The notes under the pieces were generated by a model. That model saw nothing but the letters and a program-made list of their open reading frames with translations, was not told the origin of the DNA and searched no databases. The position numbers and the translations under genes were made by a program. Source: Prosthecobacter debontii (GTDB taxonomy: Bacteria; Verrucomicrobiota; Verrucomicrobiia; Verrucomicrobiales; Verrucomicrobiaceae). From it: a DNA stretch of 64,000 bases. How positions within the stretch are numbered: the first letter of the stretch is position 1; every line of letters begins with the position of its first letter. This document shows positions 26,077 to 33,786 of the stretch, in pieces. The DNA is taken from the NCBI RefSeq assembly GCF_900167535.1, contig NZ_FUYE01000001.1, forward strand, positions 186,001-250,000, written 5' to 3'.

Positions 26077-26946
26077 GTGGCTGATATCCGACAGATGCGT
26101 TATTTCGTGGCCCTGGCCGAGACTCTGCACTTTGGCCGGGCGGCGGAGCGTCTGCATCTAACTCAGCCGCCGCTCAGTCGGCAGATCGCGGCGTTGGAAA
26201 AGTCGTTAGGCGTCAAGCTGCTGGAGCGGCACACGCGCCACACTCAGCTTACCCGCGCTGGGCAGCGGTTTCTGGAGGATGCCAAAGCCACCTTGATTGC
26301 TTTTGATCAGGCCTGTCAGAATGCGCGGTTGGCTGAGTCGGGCGAACTGGGAGAACTGAAGATCGGTTTCATGATGCACGCGGCTTTCACCGTGCTGCCC
26401 AGGCTGACTCGGCGTCTGATCTCCAGTCATCCGCAGGTGAAAGTAAATCTTCGAGAGAGTCTGCCGAGTGCTCTCCCCGACGATCTTTTGAGCGGGCGCT
26501 TCGATGCGGGTATCATGTTCCCACCCGGGCGCATTCGCGGGTTGGATTTTCAGGTCATCCATACGGAGAGCCTGTGTCTTGCGGTGCCTGCCAGCCATCG
26601 TCTCGCTCGCAGATCGCGCATCACCCCGAATGACCTTTTGCGCGAGGCGCTCATTGCTGCGCCTGAGGAGGTTTCTCCCGCGCTTCGTGAAACGATTGCG
26701 ATGTGGTTCCGTGCCGAAGGCATCACACCGACTTTTCGCTTGGAGACCCAACTCCAGCAAACCATCATCACGCTTGTCGCGGAGGAACTTGGTGTTGCTC
26801 TCGTCCCTGAGTCCATGAAAAAACTCGCCATCACAGGAGTAGTCTATCGTTCTCTGGCCAGTGCACCGCAGATCGAGCACGTCATCGCCTGGCACACGGG
26901 AAATCTGAACCCGTCCCTACCATTGCTCTTGAAAGCCTGCGCTTGA
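26077..26946 (+). CDS. LysR-family transcriptional regulator
   Basis: 289 residues from a GTG at 26077; the resulting N-terminus MADIRQMRYFVALAETLHFG matches the usual LysR opening better than the ATG at 26095 six codons later. The helix-turn-helix is AAERLHLTQPPLSRQIAALEKSLG, then KLLERHTRHTQLTRAGQRFLE. The effector-binding domain begins about residue 90 (GELKIGFMMHAAFTVLPR). A GATAC-N7-GTATC dyad abuts the start codon. The divergent AEC permease is its likely target, with the carried substrate as ligand. Confidence 0.93.
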   Translation: MADIRQMRYFVALAETLHFGRAAERLHLTQPPLSRQIAALEKSLGVKLLERHTRHTQLTRAGQRFLEDAKATLIAFDQACQNARLAESGELGELKIGFMMHAAFTVLPRLTRRLISSHPQVKVNLRESLPSALPDDLLSGRFDAGIMFPPGRIRGLDFQVIHTESLCLAVPASHRLARRSRITPNDLLREALIAAPEEVSPALRETIAMWFRAEGITPTFRLETQLQQTIITLVAEELGVALVPESMKKLAITGVVYRSLASAPQIEHVIAWHTGNLNPSLPLLLKACA

Positions 26947-27002
26947 GACAAAAAGCAGCGTGATTCACACAATTGGAGAAGCGAATGTAGCGCTTGTCTC
27001 AA
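26943..27002. repeat. Inverted repeat after the LysR stop
   Basis: TTGAGACA (26943-26950) and TGTCTCAA (26995-27002) form an 8-bp inverted repeat around a 44-bp loop that holds a smaller AGCG/CGCT pair. No T run follows, so it is more likely an operator or weak processing hairpin than a terminator. The LysR stop codon is inside the first arm. Confidence 0.45.
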
Positions 27003-27008
27003 CGTTAG

Positions 27009-28238
27009 ATGGATTCGCTTACATCGTGGCGTCCCATGAAATTTCCAGCCTGTAAACGCCGCTCACCAAAACCTCCAGAGGTTACGGGTTTGGCTTGGCT
27101 CGCTGCGGAACCTTTTCGGGTCTTCTTTTTCAGTGGCGCGCTGTGGAGTATGATCGGCGTGTCGTTGTGGCCGATGTTCTATGCCGGAGGGCTGGGTTAC
27201 TTCCCCGCTTACAGCCATGCGCGGATCATGATCGAGGCTTTTGGCGGAGCCTTCGTGGTCGGCTTTCTCGGCACAGCGGGACCGCGTATGGCCTCGGCTC
27301 CAAAACTGAGCCCCTGGGAGCTGGCTTGGCTTTTTGTGGTTCATCAGGCGAATGCCCTCTGTCATCTGCGGCTTCTGCATGCCTGGGGAGATGCGCTATT
27401 CGCGCTCTTGCTGATGTCGTTGCTGGCTAGCCTGGGTCTGCGTGTTGTCCGCTACCGTGAGGCCCCCCCACCGCCACAGATGTTGCTGGCTCTGGTCGGG
27501 CTACTGTGCGGGGCGGTGGGTGCCCTGCTCATGATCATGCCTGTGACGTTGACCGATCCCTGGCGATTCCGATTTGCCAGTCTGCTCCTGAATCAAGGGC
27601 TGCTCTTGCCACCGGTTCTGGGCATCGGTTCCTTCCTCTTTCCACGCATGTTGGGGGGCAGCTTTGGGGAACCAAAAACGACTCTGCAAAAGCAGGCCGC
27701 TTTGATCGGTGCCGGGCTCACCTCGCTGCTGCTGGTCGCGAGCTTTGCCCTCGAGGTGTGGGTGGATGCACGTGCGGGTTGTGGGCTTCGTGTCACCGCC
27801 TCGGTGATCTATCTACTGCAGGAGATCCGGTGGAGTCGTGCCGAAGGGGCAGCTCCCCGTGGCACCTTGGCCACCGGGTTACGGGTGGCTTTGATCTGCG
27901 GTGAATCGGGTTTGTTGCTACCCGGCTTCTGGCCTCTTCAACGCGTGTCCTTGGAGCATTTGCTCTACATTGGTGGTTTTGGTCTCCTGATACTCGTGGT
28001 GGCCAGTCGAGTCTTGTTTGGTCACAGTGGCGATCTCGCAGGCTTTGATCGACGGGGCGGCATGGCCCGCTGGTTGATCGGTCTTGCTCTACTGGCTGCC
28101 ACCACCCGCGCCGTCACTGGTTTCCTTCCGCAACTCACCGTGTCACATCACATCTACGCCGCGCTCACCTGGGCTGCCGTGGCATTGATGTGGCTGGTCT
28201 GGCATCGTCAACGGTTTGTTGGGCGAGATGAGGATTAA
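27009..28238 (+). CDS. NnrS-family haem/copper membrane protein
   Basis: About 409 residues (Met10 at 27036 is an equally good start) with roughly twelve hydrophobic segments. The NnrS signature FFFSGALWSMIGVSLWPMFY near the N-terminus is followed by HARIMIEAFGGAFVVGFLGTAGPRM, which has the conserved His and Pro. NnrS is associated with nitric-oxide metabolism and nitrosative-stress protection in denitrifiers and pathogens. No nitrite or NO reductase lies in the window, so protection against external NO is more likely than a denitrification role. Confidence 0.85.
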   Translation: MDSLTSWRPMKFPACKRRSPKPPEVTGLAWLAAEPFRVFFFSGALWSMIGVSLWPMFYAGGLGYFPAYSHARIMIEAFGGAFVVGFLGTAGPRMASAPKLSPWELAWLFVVHQANALCHLRLLHAWGDALFALLLMSLLASLGLRVVRYREAPPPPQMLLALVGLLCGAVGALLMIMPVTLTDPWRFRFASLLLNQGLLLPPVLGIGSFLFPRMLGGSFGEPKTTLQKQAALIGAGLTSLLLVASFALEVWVDARAGCGLRVTASVIYLLQEIRWSRAEGAAPRGTLATGLRVALICGESGLLLPGFWPLQRVSLEHLLYIGGFGLLILVVASRVLFGHSGDLAGFDRRGGMARWLIGLALLAATTRAVTGFLPQLTVSHHIYAALTWAAVALMWLVWHRQRFVGRDED

Positions 28239-28248
28239 TCACGACTCT

Positions 28249-29877
28249 TCAAAACTCCGGCGGCCCGTTCAGATGCTCGCATTTCTCCGGCATGCCTGGG
28301 ATGAAATCCACGACCTGCTTCTGTGCCCGCAGCTTGTCCTGCAAGGCGGAGACATCCACATGATGAATATCGCCATCACCTTTCACCGCCATCGCGGCAG
28401 CGATGCCTGCGGCATGGCCGGTGATCATCCACACGCTCTCCAGTCGCAGGGTGCAGAAGGCCACATGAGTGTAGCTGGCAGCTCCAGGGACGAGCAGATT
28501 GCGGCACTCCTCAGGCAGCGGCGTGAGTGAGCGATAGGGGATCTGGTTTGCATAACCCATGCGCCAAATGCGGCCTTCATTCACAAACTCGTTTTCATTT
28601 AACGCCACACGCTGCACGTGATGGGAGTCAATGAAGTGACTGCTCATGCCGATGCTATCCGGCTTACGCCGATCCGTCTGCACATCCTGCTGCTTCATCA
28701 CATACACACCCCGCATGCGGCGGGCCTCACGCACGTAGAGCTGATAGGGTAGGTGACCGTTATCGGCGAATTCATCCTTGTGCAAACCCATGGCTTTCAT
28801 CTCCGCCTGCACATTGGCAGGGACGGACTCATCCTGAGCCAGGAAATGCAGCAGACCGAGGGTGTAATCCAGATGATCTTCATAGATGCGGGCACGCTTA
28901 GCATAGCTGGCATCTGGCCAGTCAAACTGACCGCCGAAGTGACCCATGGAATAAATGGCCGACTGCTTGTTATTCAGCTCAAACTTACCGTTCCGGCGTT
29001 TGTAGGGGTCCACAATATCCTTCAGTTTGACCGGGAGTCCTTGAGCAGTCTGATTGCGCAGCCAACCTGCGAGCAAGGCATATCGCGAAGCATCGTAATG
29101 CTTGGGTGCAGGGATCGGCACCTGGAGTGCAGGGTCCTTTGCCACCGTGAGGCGGAAGTTGTAGTTCATCGGGGCACGATGGGCATCCCCTTCCTTCAGG
29201 TCCTTGGCCCAGGCACTGATGCCGGGCAGCAGCTTGCCTTCAGTATCCACCGTGCGTGCCTTGCGCGATACCTTGTCAAAGCGGATGCCTGCCGCTTCCT
29301 CACCAAACTCCGCCTTCGACTCGCGTCCCACGGCATACTTCACACCCGCCCGAGCCATGAGATCGCCTTCATAACCTGCATCCACAAAGACCTTGGCCGT
29401 CAGCTTGGCGCCATCGGTGAGGGTGATGCCAGTGATCTTCGGGCCATCCTTCGTCACAGTCTCCACACTGGCTCCATAGAGTACCTCCACCTGGGCTTCT
29501 TTCAGCATGTCCAGATACACCTTTTCGGCCACGGACGACTCAAAGAAATACTCCGGTTGGTTCGTGCCATAGTGCTTGCCTAACTGACGATAAAACTCAT
29601 CGGCAAAACCGCCGATGGTCCACTTCAGCATGTGTTCACTCTCGGCTGTATTGATCCCACTCGTGCTCAGTCCGCCCACGTGTTTCGTCGGCTCGATGAG
29701 CAACACTTTCGCCCCCTCCCGCGCCGCCGTGATGGAGGCGGCAATGCCACAGGGCACACCGCTATACACCACGATGTCCACCTCCCGAGCATCCGCGGCC
29801 CGAAGGGACGGAGCCCATGTCAGTGACCAAGCAGTCGCCACGCAGCCTGCATAAAAAGCCAAGGTTCTTCGATTCAT
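28249..29877 (-). CDS. Exported FAD-dependent oxidoreductase (PF12831-like)
   Basis: About 542 residues from the ATG at 29877 (an in-frame start 12 codons earlier is weaker). A signal peptide (CVATAWSLTWAPSLRAADA) precedes a dinucleotide-binding site of the FAD_oxidored family (DIVVYSGVPCGIAASITAAREGAKVLLIEPT, with GG at VGGLSTSGIN), then VFVDAGYEGDLMARAGVKY and, near the end, LLVPGAASYTHVAFCTLRLES with VWMITGHAAGIAAAMAV. Members occur in polysaccharide-utilisation regions of PVC bacteria and oxidise unidentified sugars or alcohols in the periplasm. The Pro/Cys at GVPCG departs from GxGxxG but is usual in this group. It is convergent with NnrS. Confidence 0.83.
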   Translation of the reverse strand: MNRRTLAFYAGCVATAWSLTWAPSLRAADAREVDIVVYSGVPCGIAASITAAREGAKVLLIEPTKHVGGLSTSGINTAESEHMLKWTIGGFADEFYRQLGKHYGTNQPEYFFESSVAEKVYLDMLKEAQVEVLYGASVETVTKDGPKITGITLTDGAKLTAKVFVDAGYEGDLMARAGVKYAVGRESKAEFGEEAAGIRFDKVSRKARTVDTEGKLLPGISAWAKDLKEGDAHRAPMNYNFRLTVAKDPALQVPIPAPKHYDASRYALLAGWLRNQTAQGLPVKLKDIVDPYKRRNGKFELNNKQSAIYSMGHFGGQFDWPDASYAKRARIYEDHLDYTLGLLHFLAQDESVPANVQAEMKAMGLHKDEFADNGHLPYQLYVREARRMRGVYVMKQQDVQTDRRKPDSIGMSSHFIDSHHVQRVALNENEFVNEGRIWRMGYANQIPYRSLTPLPEECRNLLVPGAASYTHVAFCTLRLESVWMITGHAAGIAAAMAVKGDGDIHHVDVSALQDKLRAQKQVVDFIPGMPEKCEHLNGPPEF

Positions 29878-29952
29878 AAAAACGAGTGAAGCAAGAAAGA
29901 GATCGGCCGGCAAGATGAAGTGGCTTGCATACTCCTCTCAGGCTAAGCTGCC

Positions 29953-30306
29953 TCACGCCCGCAAGATCTTCTCCATCGCTTTGCCTTTCGCGAGTTCATC
30001 CACCAACTTATCCAGGTAGCGAATCTCTCGCATCATCGGTTCTTCGATGTCCTCCACGCGCACGCCACAGACGGTGCCTTTGATCAAGGTCCGGGCAGGA
30101 TTCATCTTCGGGGCTTGTTGGAAGAAGGTTTCAAAATCGGTCTGCTTCTCCAACTCCGCTTCCAGTTCCTGCGGGCTGTAACCCGTCAGCCAACGGATGA
30201 TCTCATCCACCTCCGCCTTCGTTCGTTCCTTCTTCTCTGCCTTCGCGACATAGAGGGGATAAACACTCGCGAAGGGCGTGGTAAAGATGCGGTGTTTCGT
30301 GGGCAT
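29953..30306 (-). CDS. DUF2200 family protein
   Basis: 117 residues from the ATG at 30306. The body is the full DUF2200 family sequence: [41 protein letters not shown]....[31 protein letters not shown]. The family is widespread, cytoplasmic and uncharacterised. It precedes the divergent SGNH gene by about 140 bp. Confidence 0.9.
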   Translation of the reverse strand: MPTKHRIFTTPFASVYPLYVAKAEKKERTKAEVDEIIRWLTGYSPQELEAELEKQTDFETFFQQAPKMNPARTLIKGTVCGVRVEDIEEPMMREIRYLDKLVDELAKGKAMEKILRA

Positions 30307-30449
30307 GGGAGTCAAACGCAGGTGGCGGCTTTATTTTTCCATCACCCGACGTCTTGAAAAGAAGTGCGACATCCTTTTCATCACCGGCGCATCCATCTCC
30401 GCGTGCGTGAAATCGGCTGACAGACCTCGCCTCACCCATCCGTTGCCGC

Positions 30450-31442
30450 ATGCACCATACACTTCTCATGACACGTCTTTCCCACACGCTTGCTTTGGCG
30501 GCTTTCGTTCTGCTCTCCCTCCCCAGCGTTTCCACAGCTCAGGATGAAGCGGAAAAGAAAACGCTGAACGTCCTCTTCATCGGCAATAGCTACACGGCCC
30601 GGCATAACCTCTCCACCGTGGTCAAGACCATGGCTGAAGCTGGCCAGCCTGGCCTCACGTTTAACCGAACCGACGTCATCTACGGTGGTCGCACCTTGAA
30701 GGATCACTGGCGGTTGGGCACGCAAAACATCGTCAGCCAGTCCACCGTGACCGAGGCTGAGGAAAAAGCCACCATCGCCGCCCTGGAAAAAGCCGTCGCC
30801 GCAGATCCCAAGGACAAATATGCCCCCAGCGCCCTCGCTCGGCATCGCGCCCTGCTGCCTGAGCTGGAATCCCACCGCCAGCCCTGGGACATCATCGTCC
30901 TTCAGTCTTACCGCGACGACCTCACGGGGGATCCCACACTCTATGCCGAATACGCGCCGAAGTTTGCCGCCCTTGCCAAGGCTCAGGGAGCGCGGGTCGT
31001 GCTTTATGAAACGACCCCCACCACGCAGAACGAAAAACCCTTGGCAACGCCGCCGGACCCCGCCCCGGTTCTGGCCAAGACCCGCGCCATCGCCGCGCTG
31101 GCCAATCGCATTGACGCCTCCGTGGCCCCGATGGCCCTCGTGACCCAGCGTTGTCAGGAACAGCGTCCGGACATCACCACCCGCTTCATCAATGACGCCC
31201 ATCTCAACCAGAACCTCGCCTACCTCACTGCCTGCACCCTCTACGCCGCCCTCTTTGAAACAAGCCCTGTTGGCCTTCCCGTGGATTCCATCACGGACAT
31301 CCGCACCTTCGAGGGCAAACCTGCCGACAAGACCAAGGACCGCGATGGCCTGCCTCTCACCCGCACCTTCTCCGCCAAAGACCGCGCCGATCTCCAGCGC
31401 ATCGCCTGGGAAGGCTGGAATGAGTTTCAGAAACTGCGGTGA
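30450..31442 (+). CDS. SGNH-type hydrolase, secreted
   Basis: 330 residues; either ATG at 30450 or 30468 gives an N-terminal signal peptide (LSHTLALAAFVLLSLPSVSTA). The catalytic serine block reads LFIGNSYTA (Ser47), as in DUF4886-like SGNH proteins. WDIIVLQSY forms the second strand, and NDAHLNQNLAYL near residue 249 gives the Asp and His of the catalytic site. It is predicted to act as an esterase or acyl hydrolase in the periplasm, most likely on acetylated carbohydrate. No operon partner. Confidence 0.8.
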   Translation: MHHTLLMTRLSHTLALAAFVLLSLPSVSTAQDEAEKKTLNVLFIGNSYTARHNLSTVVKTMAEAGQPGLTFNRTDVIYGGRTLKDHWRLGTQNIVSQSTVTEAEEKATIAALEKAVAADPKDKYAPSALARHRALLPELESHRQPWDIIVLQSYRDDLTGDPTLYAEYAPKFAALAKAQGARVVLYETTPTTQNEKPLATPPDPAPVLAKTRAIAALANRIDASVAPMALVTQRCQEQRPDITTRFINDAHLNQNLAYLTACTLYAALFETSPVGLPVDSITDIRTFEGKPADKTKDRDGLPLTRTFSAKDRADLQRIAWEGWNEFQKLR

Positions 31443-31639
31443 GAATCCCATGAGTGTTCCGCGATCCCGGGGTGTTTCGATACCACGCTTTATCCTCAAG
31501 CCTGCCACGCTGACTTGGGCGATGGAGTTCGCGCTAAGGCGAGGGTAAAATCAGAACAGGTTAGTCGTCATGCATTCACTCTGAAAGGTCCAGATCCCGG
31601 CGGGATCGCAACCGGTAAACTGGGATAGCGAGATGAAGA

Positions 31640-31987
31640 TCAGAAGGTCTCCTTTTCAGGTCGTGGATGTTGCTTCACCCACTCCGCCTTCGCTTGCAGG
31701 CAATTGGTGCACTGCCACACAGCCACCTGTTTGGGGGCGTTCTTCATCACCATGCAGCCCCCCTCGGCCTGCACGGTGGAGTGCGGAAAAGATCGCGCAG
31801 CTTCCTCCATCATCTTCCGGTCATAGTTCGACCACATCGGCATTCCGTAGATGATCGGGACCTTCTTCTTTTGCAGCGGCACCTGATGCACGGCACAGAT
31901 CTTGTTGGCGCTCTTCGTGGCGGAGCAGCCAGTGAACGCGAGCACCGCACCCCAGACGAAAATCAAGACGGTCGCCAGTCGTTTCAT
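31640..31987 (-). CDS. Small cysteine-rich lipoprotein
   Basis: 115 residues. Lipobox AFTGC (Cys21). The mature part has CAVH (C31, H34), a conserved VPIIYGMPMWSNYDR block, EGGCMV and CTNC near 93-96. The paired Cys/His spacing could bind a metal or form disulfides, but I recognise no family beyond scattered hypothetical lipoproteins of the same order. It lies convergent with the SGNH gene. Confidence 0.7.
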   Translation of the reverse strand: MKRLATVLIFVWGAVLAFTGCSATKSANKICAVHQVPLQKKKVPIIYGMPMWSNYDRKMMEEAARSFPHSTVQAEGGCMVMKNAPKQVAVWQCTNCLQAKAEWVKQHPRPEKETF

Positions 31988-32102
31988 GAGGCCAAATCCT
32001 GCCGGATAAAGACTGCTAAATCAAGCCTTGAAAAGTGGCGTGGGCATTTTGTCTTTCGGCCCCGCTAGGGTATCATCGCCACCGTGAGGCTCAACACTGC
32101 AA

Positions 32103-32249
32103 GCATCCTTCCAGGATGCGCCCTCGACGGGCGATGTCTATCCTTGCCTAACCAGGGGGTGCGGCCGTCCCGCATGCGGGACTCCCTTACTGCCTAGCTA
32201 CTGGCTGGGATGCCTCCGGCATCTGGAGCACTTCGCTAACCATCGTTAG
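32103..32249. repeat. Cluster of five short perfect hairpins
   Basis: Between the lipoprotein and ATP-grasp genes are GCATCC/GGATGC (32103-32119), CGCCC/GGGCG (32119-32133), the 16-base perfect palindrome GTCCCGCATGCGGGAC (32167-32182), GATGCC/GGCATC (32209-32223) and CTAAC/GTTAG (32236-32249). Nothing coding is seen between 31988 and 32264. They resemble the hairpins of the 43512-43884 array but do not share sequence with it. Confidence 0.65.
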
Positions 32250-32264
32250 TGAGGTTTGTTGTAT

Positions 32265-33074
32265 TTATGCAGGCGTGGCAAACATGCGGATCAAGTTATC
32301 GCAACTCCAGTGCTTCCGGTCGGAAACCTGTCCATCACCAAGCTCAATGATGCTCAAGGCACCATCACGACGAGTGGCAATATCGACGGAGAAGAATGGG
32401 CTTAAAACTCTGCTGGCAGCCTCGGCTACTATTTGGGGGACTTCACCTGAGTCAGAATGAGCGACTCCATTCCAAACAAAGTAACGTCGCTCGGTGGAAG
32501 CATCGTATTCTTCGATGCGCCTGGCACACAATCCACCCTCAATTTGACCTCGATACTTCCGCATCTTGGCGATCACGTTAGGAATCGTCGAAAGATCGTG
32601 AACCAAAGAACCCGCATCGGTAGAAAGAGACTTCACATAGTCCTTCAGGAAGCAGCCCTTCCAACCAGCTTCAGTGAGTGCCAACGCTATGTCATCGGAC
32701 TCGGAAAACGTCATCGTCTCAGAGGTGAATTCCGTAAGTAGTGGATACCACCGGGGAAGGTGATGGCAGAGGGTATAAGATGAGACATCCGTGACTGGCG
32801 TGCCTCCTACAGCGCTGATCGCCTCGTGAAATCTGGCGTAATCATTGGGAGGTAACATCCAACCACGATATAAAACAGGCTCTCCATCCTGGATCGCTGG
32901 TCGTGGGCAGAACCGTCCTTCTTGAAAATCCTCGAAGTTGAAAATAGAAATAGATAGTCCTGCTGTTTGAGCGGCTACGAATTCATCGGCATAAATTTCG
33001 TCGACGACCTTTGGATTAAAAGTATCGGCTGGATAAATCAGTCGCATGAGCGATTCAGTTCGTTGGCGGGGCAT
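32265..33074 (-). CDS. R2K-clade ATP-grasp protein (DUF4343-like)
   Basis: 269 residues from the ATG at 33074, or about 260 from Met10 at 33047, which resembles other family starts better (MRLIYPADTF). The fold contains the R2K ATP-grasp features: YRGWML, a FLKDYVKS block with Lys residues, RRIEEYDASTERRYFVWNG (E.R.F) and IELGDGQVSD with metal-binding Glu/Asp. R2K proteins are found in phage and polymorphic-toxin settings as peptide or amine ligases. GC appears lower than the surroundings, with a hairpin array at its 3' side, which suggests acquisition. Substrate unknown. Confidence 0.72.
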   Translation of the reverse strand: MPRQRTESLMRLIYPADTFNPKVVDEIYADEFVAAQTAGLSISIFNFEDFQEGRFCPRPAIQDGEPVLYRGWMLPPNDYARFHEAISAVGGTPVTDVSSYTLCHHLPRWYPLLTEFTSETMTFSESDDIALALTEAGWKGCFLKDYVKSLSTDAGSLVHDLSTIPNVIAKMRKYRGQIEGGLCARRIEEYDASTERRYFVWNGVAHSDSGEVPQIVAEAASRVLSPFFSVDIATRRDGALSIIELGDGQVSDRKHWSCDNLIRMFATPA

Positions 33075-33159
33075 GTTAAGACGATCTCATCAAAGACAGA
33101 GGATGCAGATGAGTTAGAATATCGTGCTCGCTACCGATAGGTTTATTCCATTTGTTCTT

Positions 33160-33597
33160 TCATAGTGCCATAACCTTTTCGGTGAGAGACTCAGGTCCTT
33201 CGTTAGGCACTTCGTGGCGATAGAAAAAGGCGTCGACTTCTCCACGCACTTTCTGGATGGAGAAGCCCATGCGTTCTAAAACTCGGCGAAGCTTCAAATT
33301 GGGCTTCGCACAGGTGAGTGCATGAACGATCCAATCGACATGGCCAAGGCCTCTTTGCTTGGCATACCGTTCTGCCAGCGACCACAAGACTGGCAGCACA
33401 CCTTCACCTCCACCATTGATTTGAGCTAACTCAATCTCTAAGCGACTGTCCACTAAGCGAAATTCGCCAAGGATCTCTGCACTCCCCGCACGAAACACGA
33501 GAGGCTCCCCGCAAAGGACGAATGTTTCCATTTGTTCGTCGCTAAGAGCTAAAATCTCTTCCGAGGTGTATCCCTCAATGATCATTTCGCGTGGCAT
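33160..33597 (-). CDS. Conserved hypothetical protein with a GNAT-like C-terminus
   Basis: 145 residues. The N-terminal EGYTSEEILALSDEQMETFVLCGEPLVFRAGSAEILGEF block is followed by a stretch that resembles an acetyltransferase core: EGVLPVLWSLAERYAKQRGL, then NLKLRRVLERMGF, the usual GNAT end helix, although no clear Q/RxxGxG/A acetyl-CoA loop is present. It lies upstream of the ATP-grasp gene on the same strand, separated by 85 bp. An enzyme role is not certain. Confidence 0.6.
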   Translation of the reverse strand: MPREMIIEGYTSEEILALSDEQMETFVLCGEPLVFRAGSAEILGEFRLVDSRLEIELAQINGGGEGVLPVLWSLAERYAKQRGLGHVDWIVHALTCAKPNLKLRRVLERMGFSIQKVRGEVDAFFYRHEVPNEGPESLTEKVMAL

Positions 33598-33786
33598 TCT
33601 AGTCGAGTCATCGCGATAGTCGTATCCACTTGCAAACCTATAGGTTAATCCATCCGGTCAGAGGATGAGCATGCATCGCTAACAGCGTTCTTTGAGGTAT
33701 CGGCAGAATTTACAGGCTTGGGGGGAGAGGATGCGATGGGGGAAGGGCTTCTCAACAAAGAGTGAGGCCAAGATAGTCTCACACTC

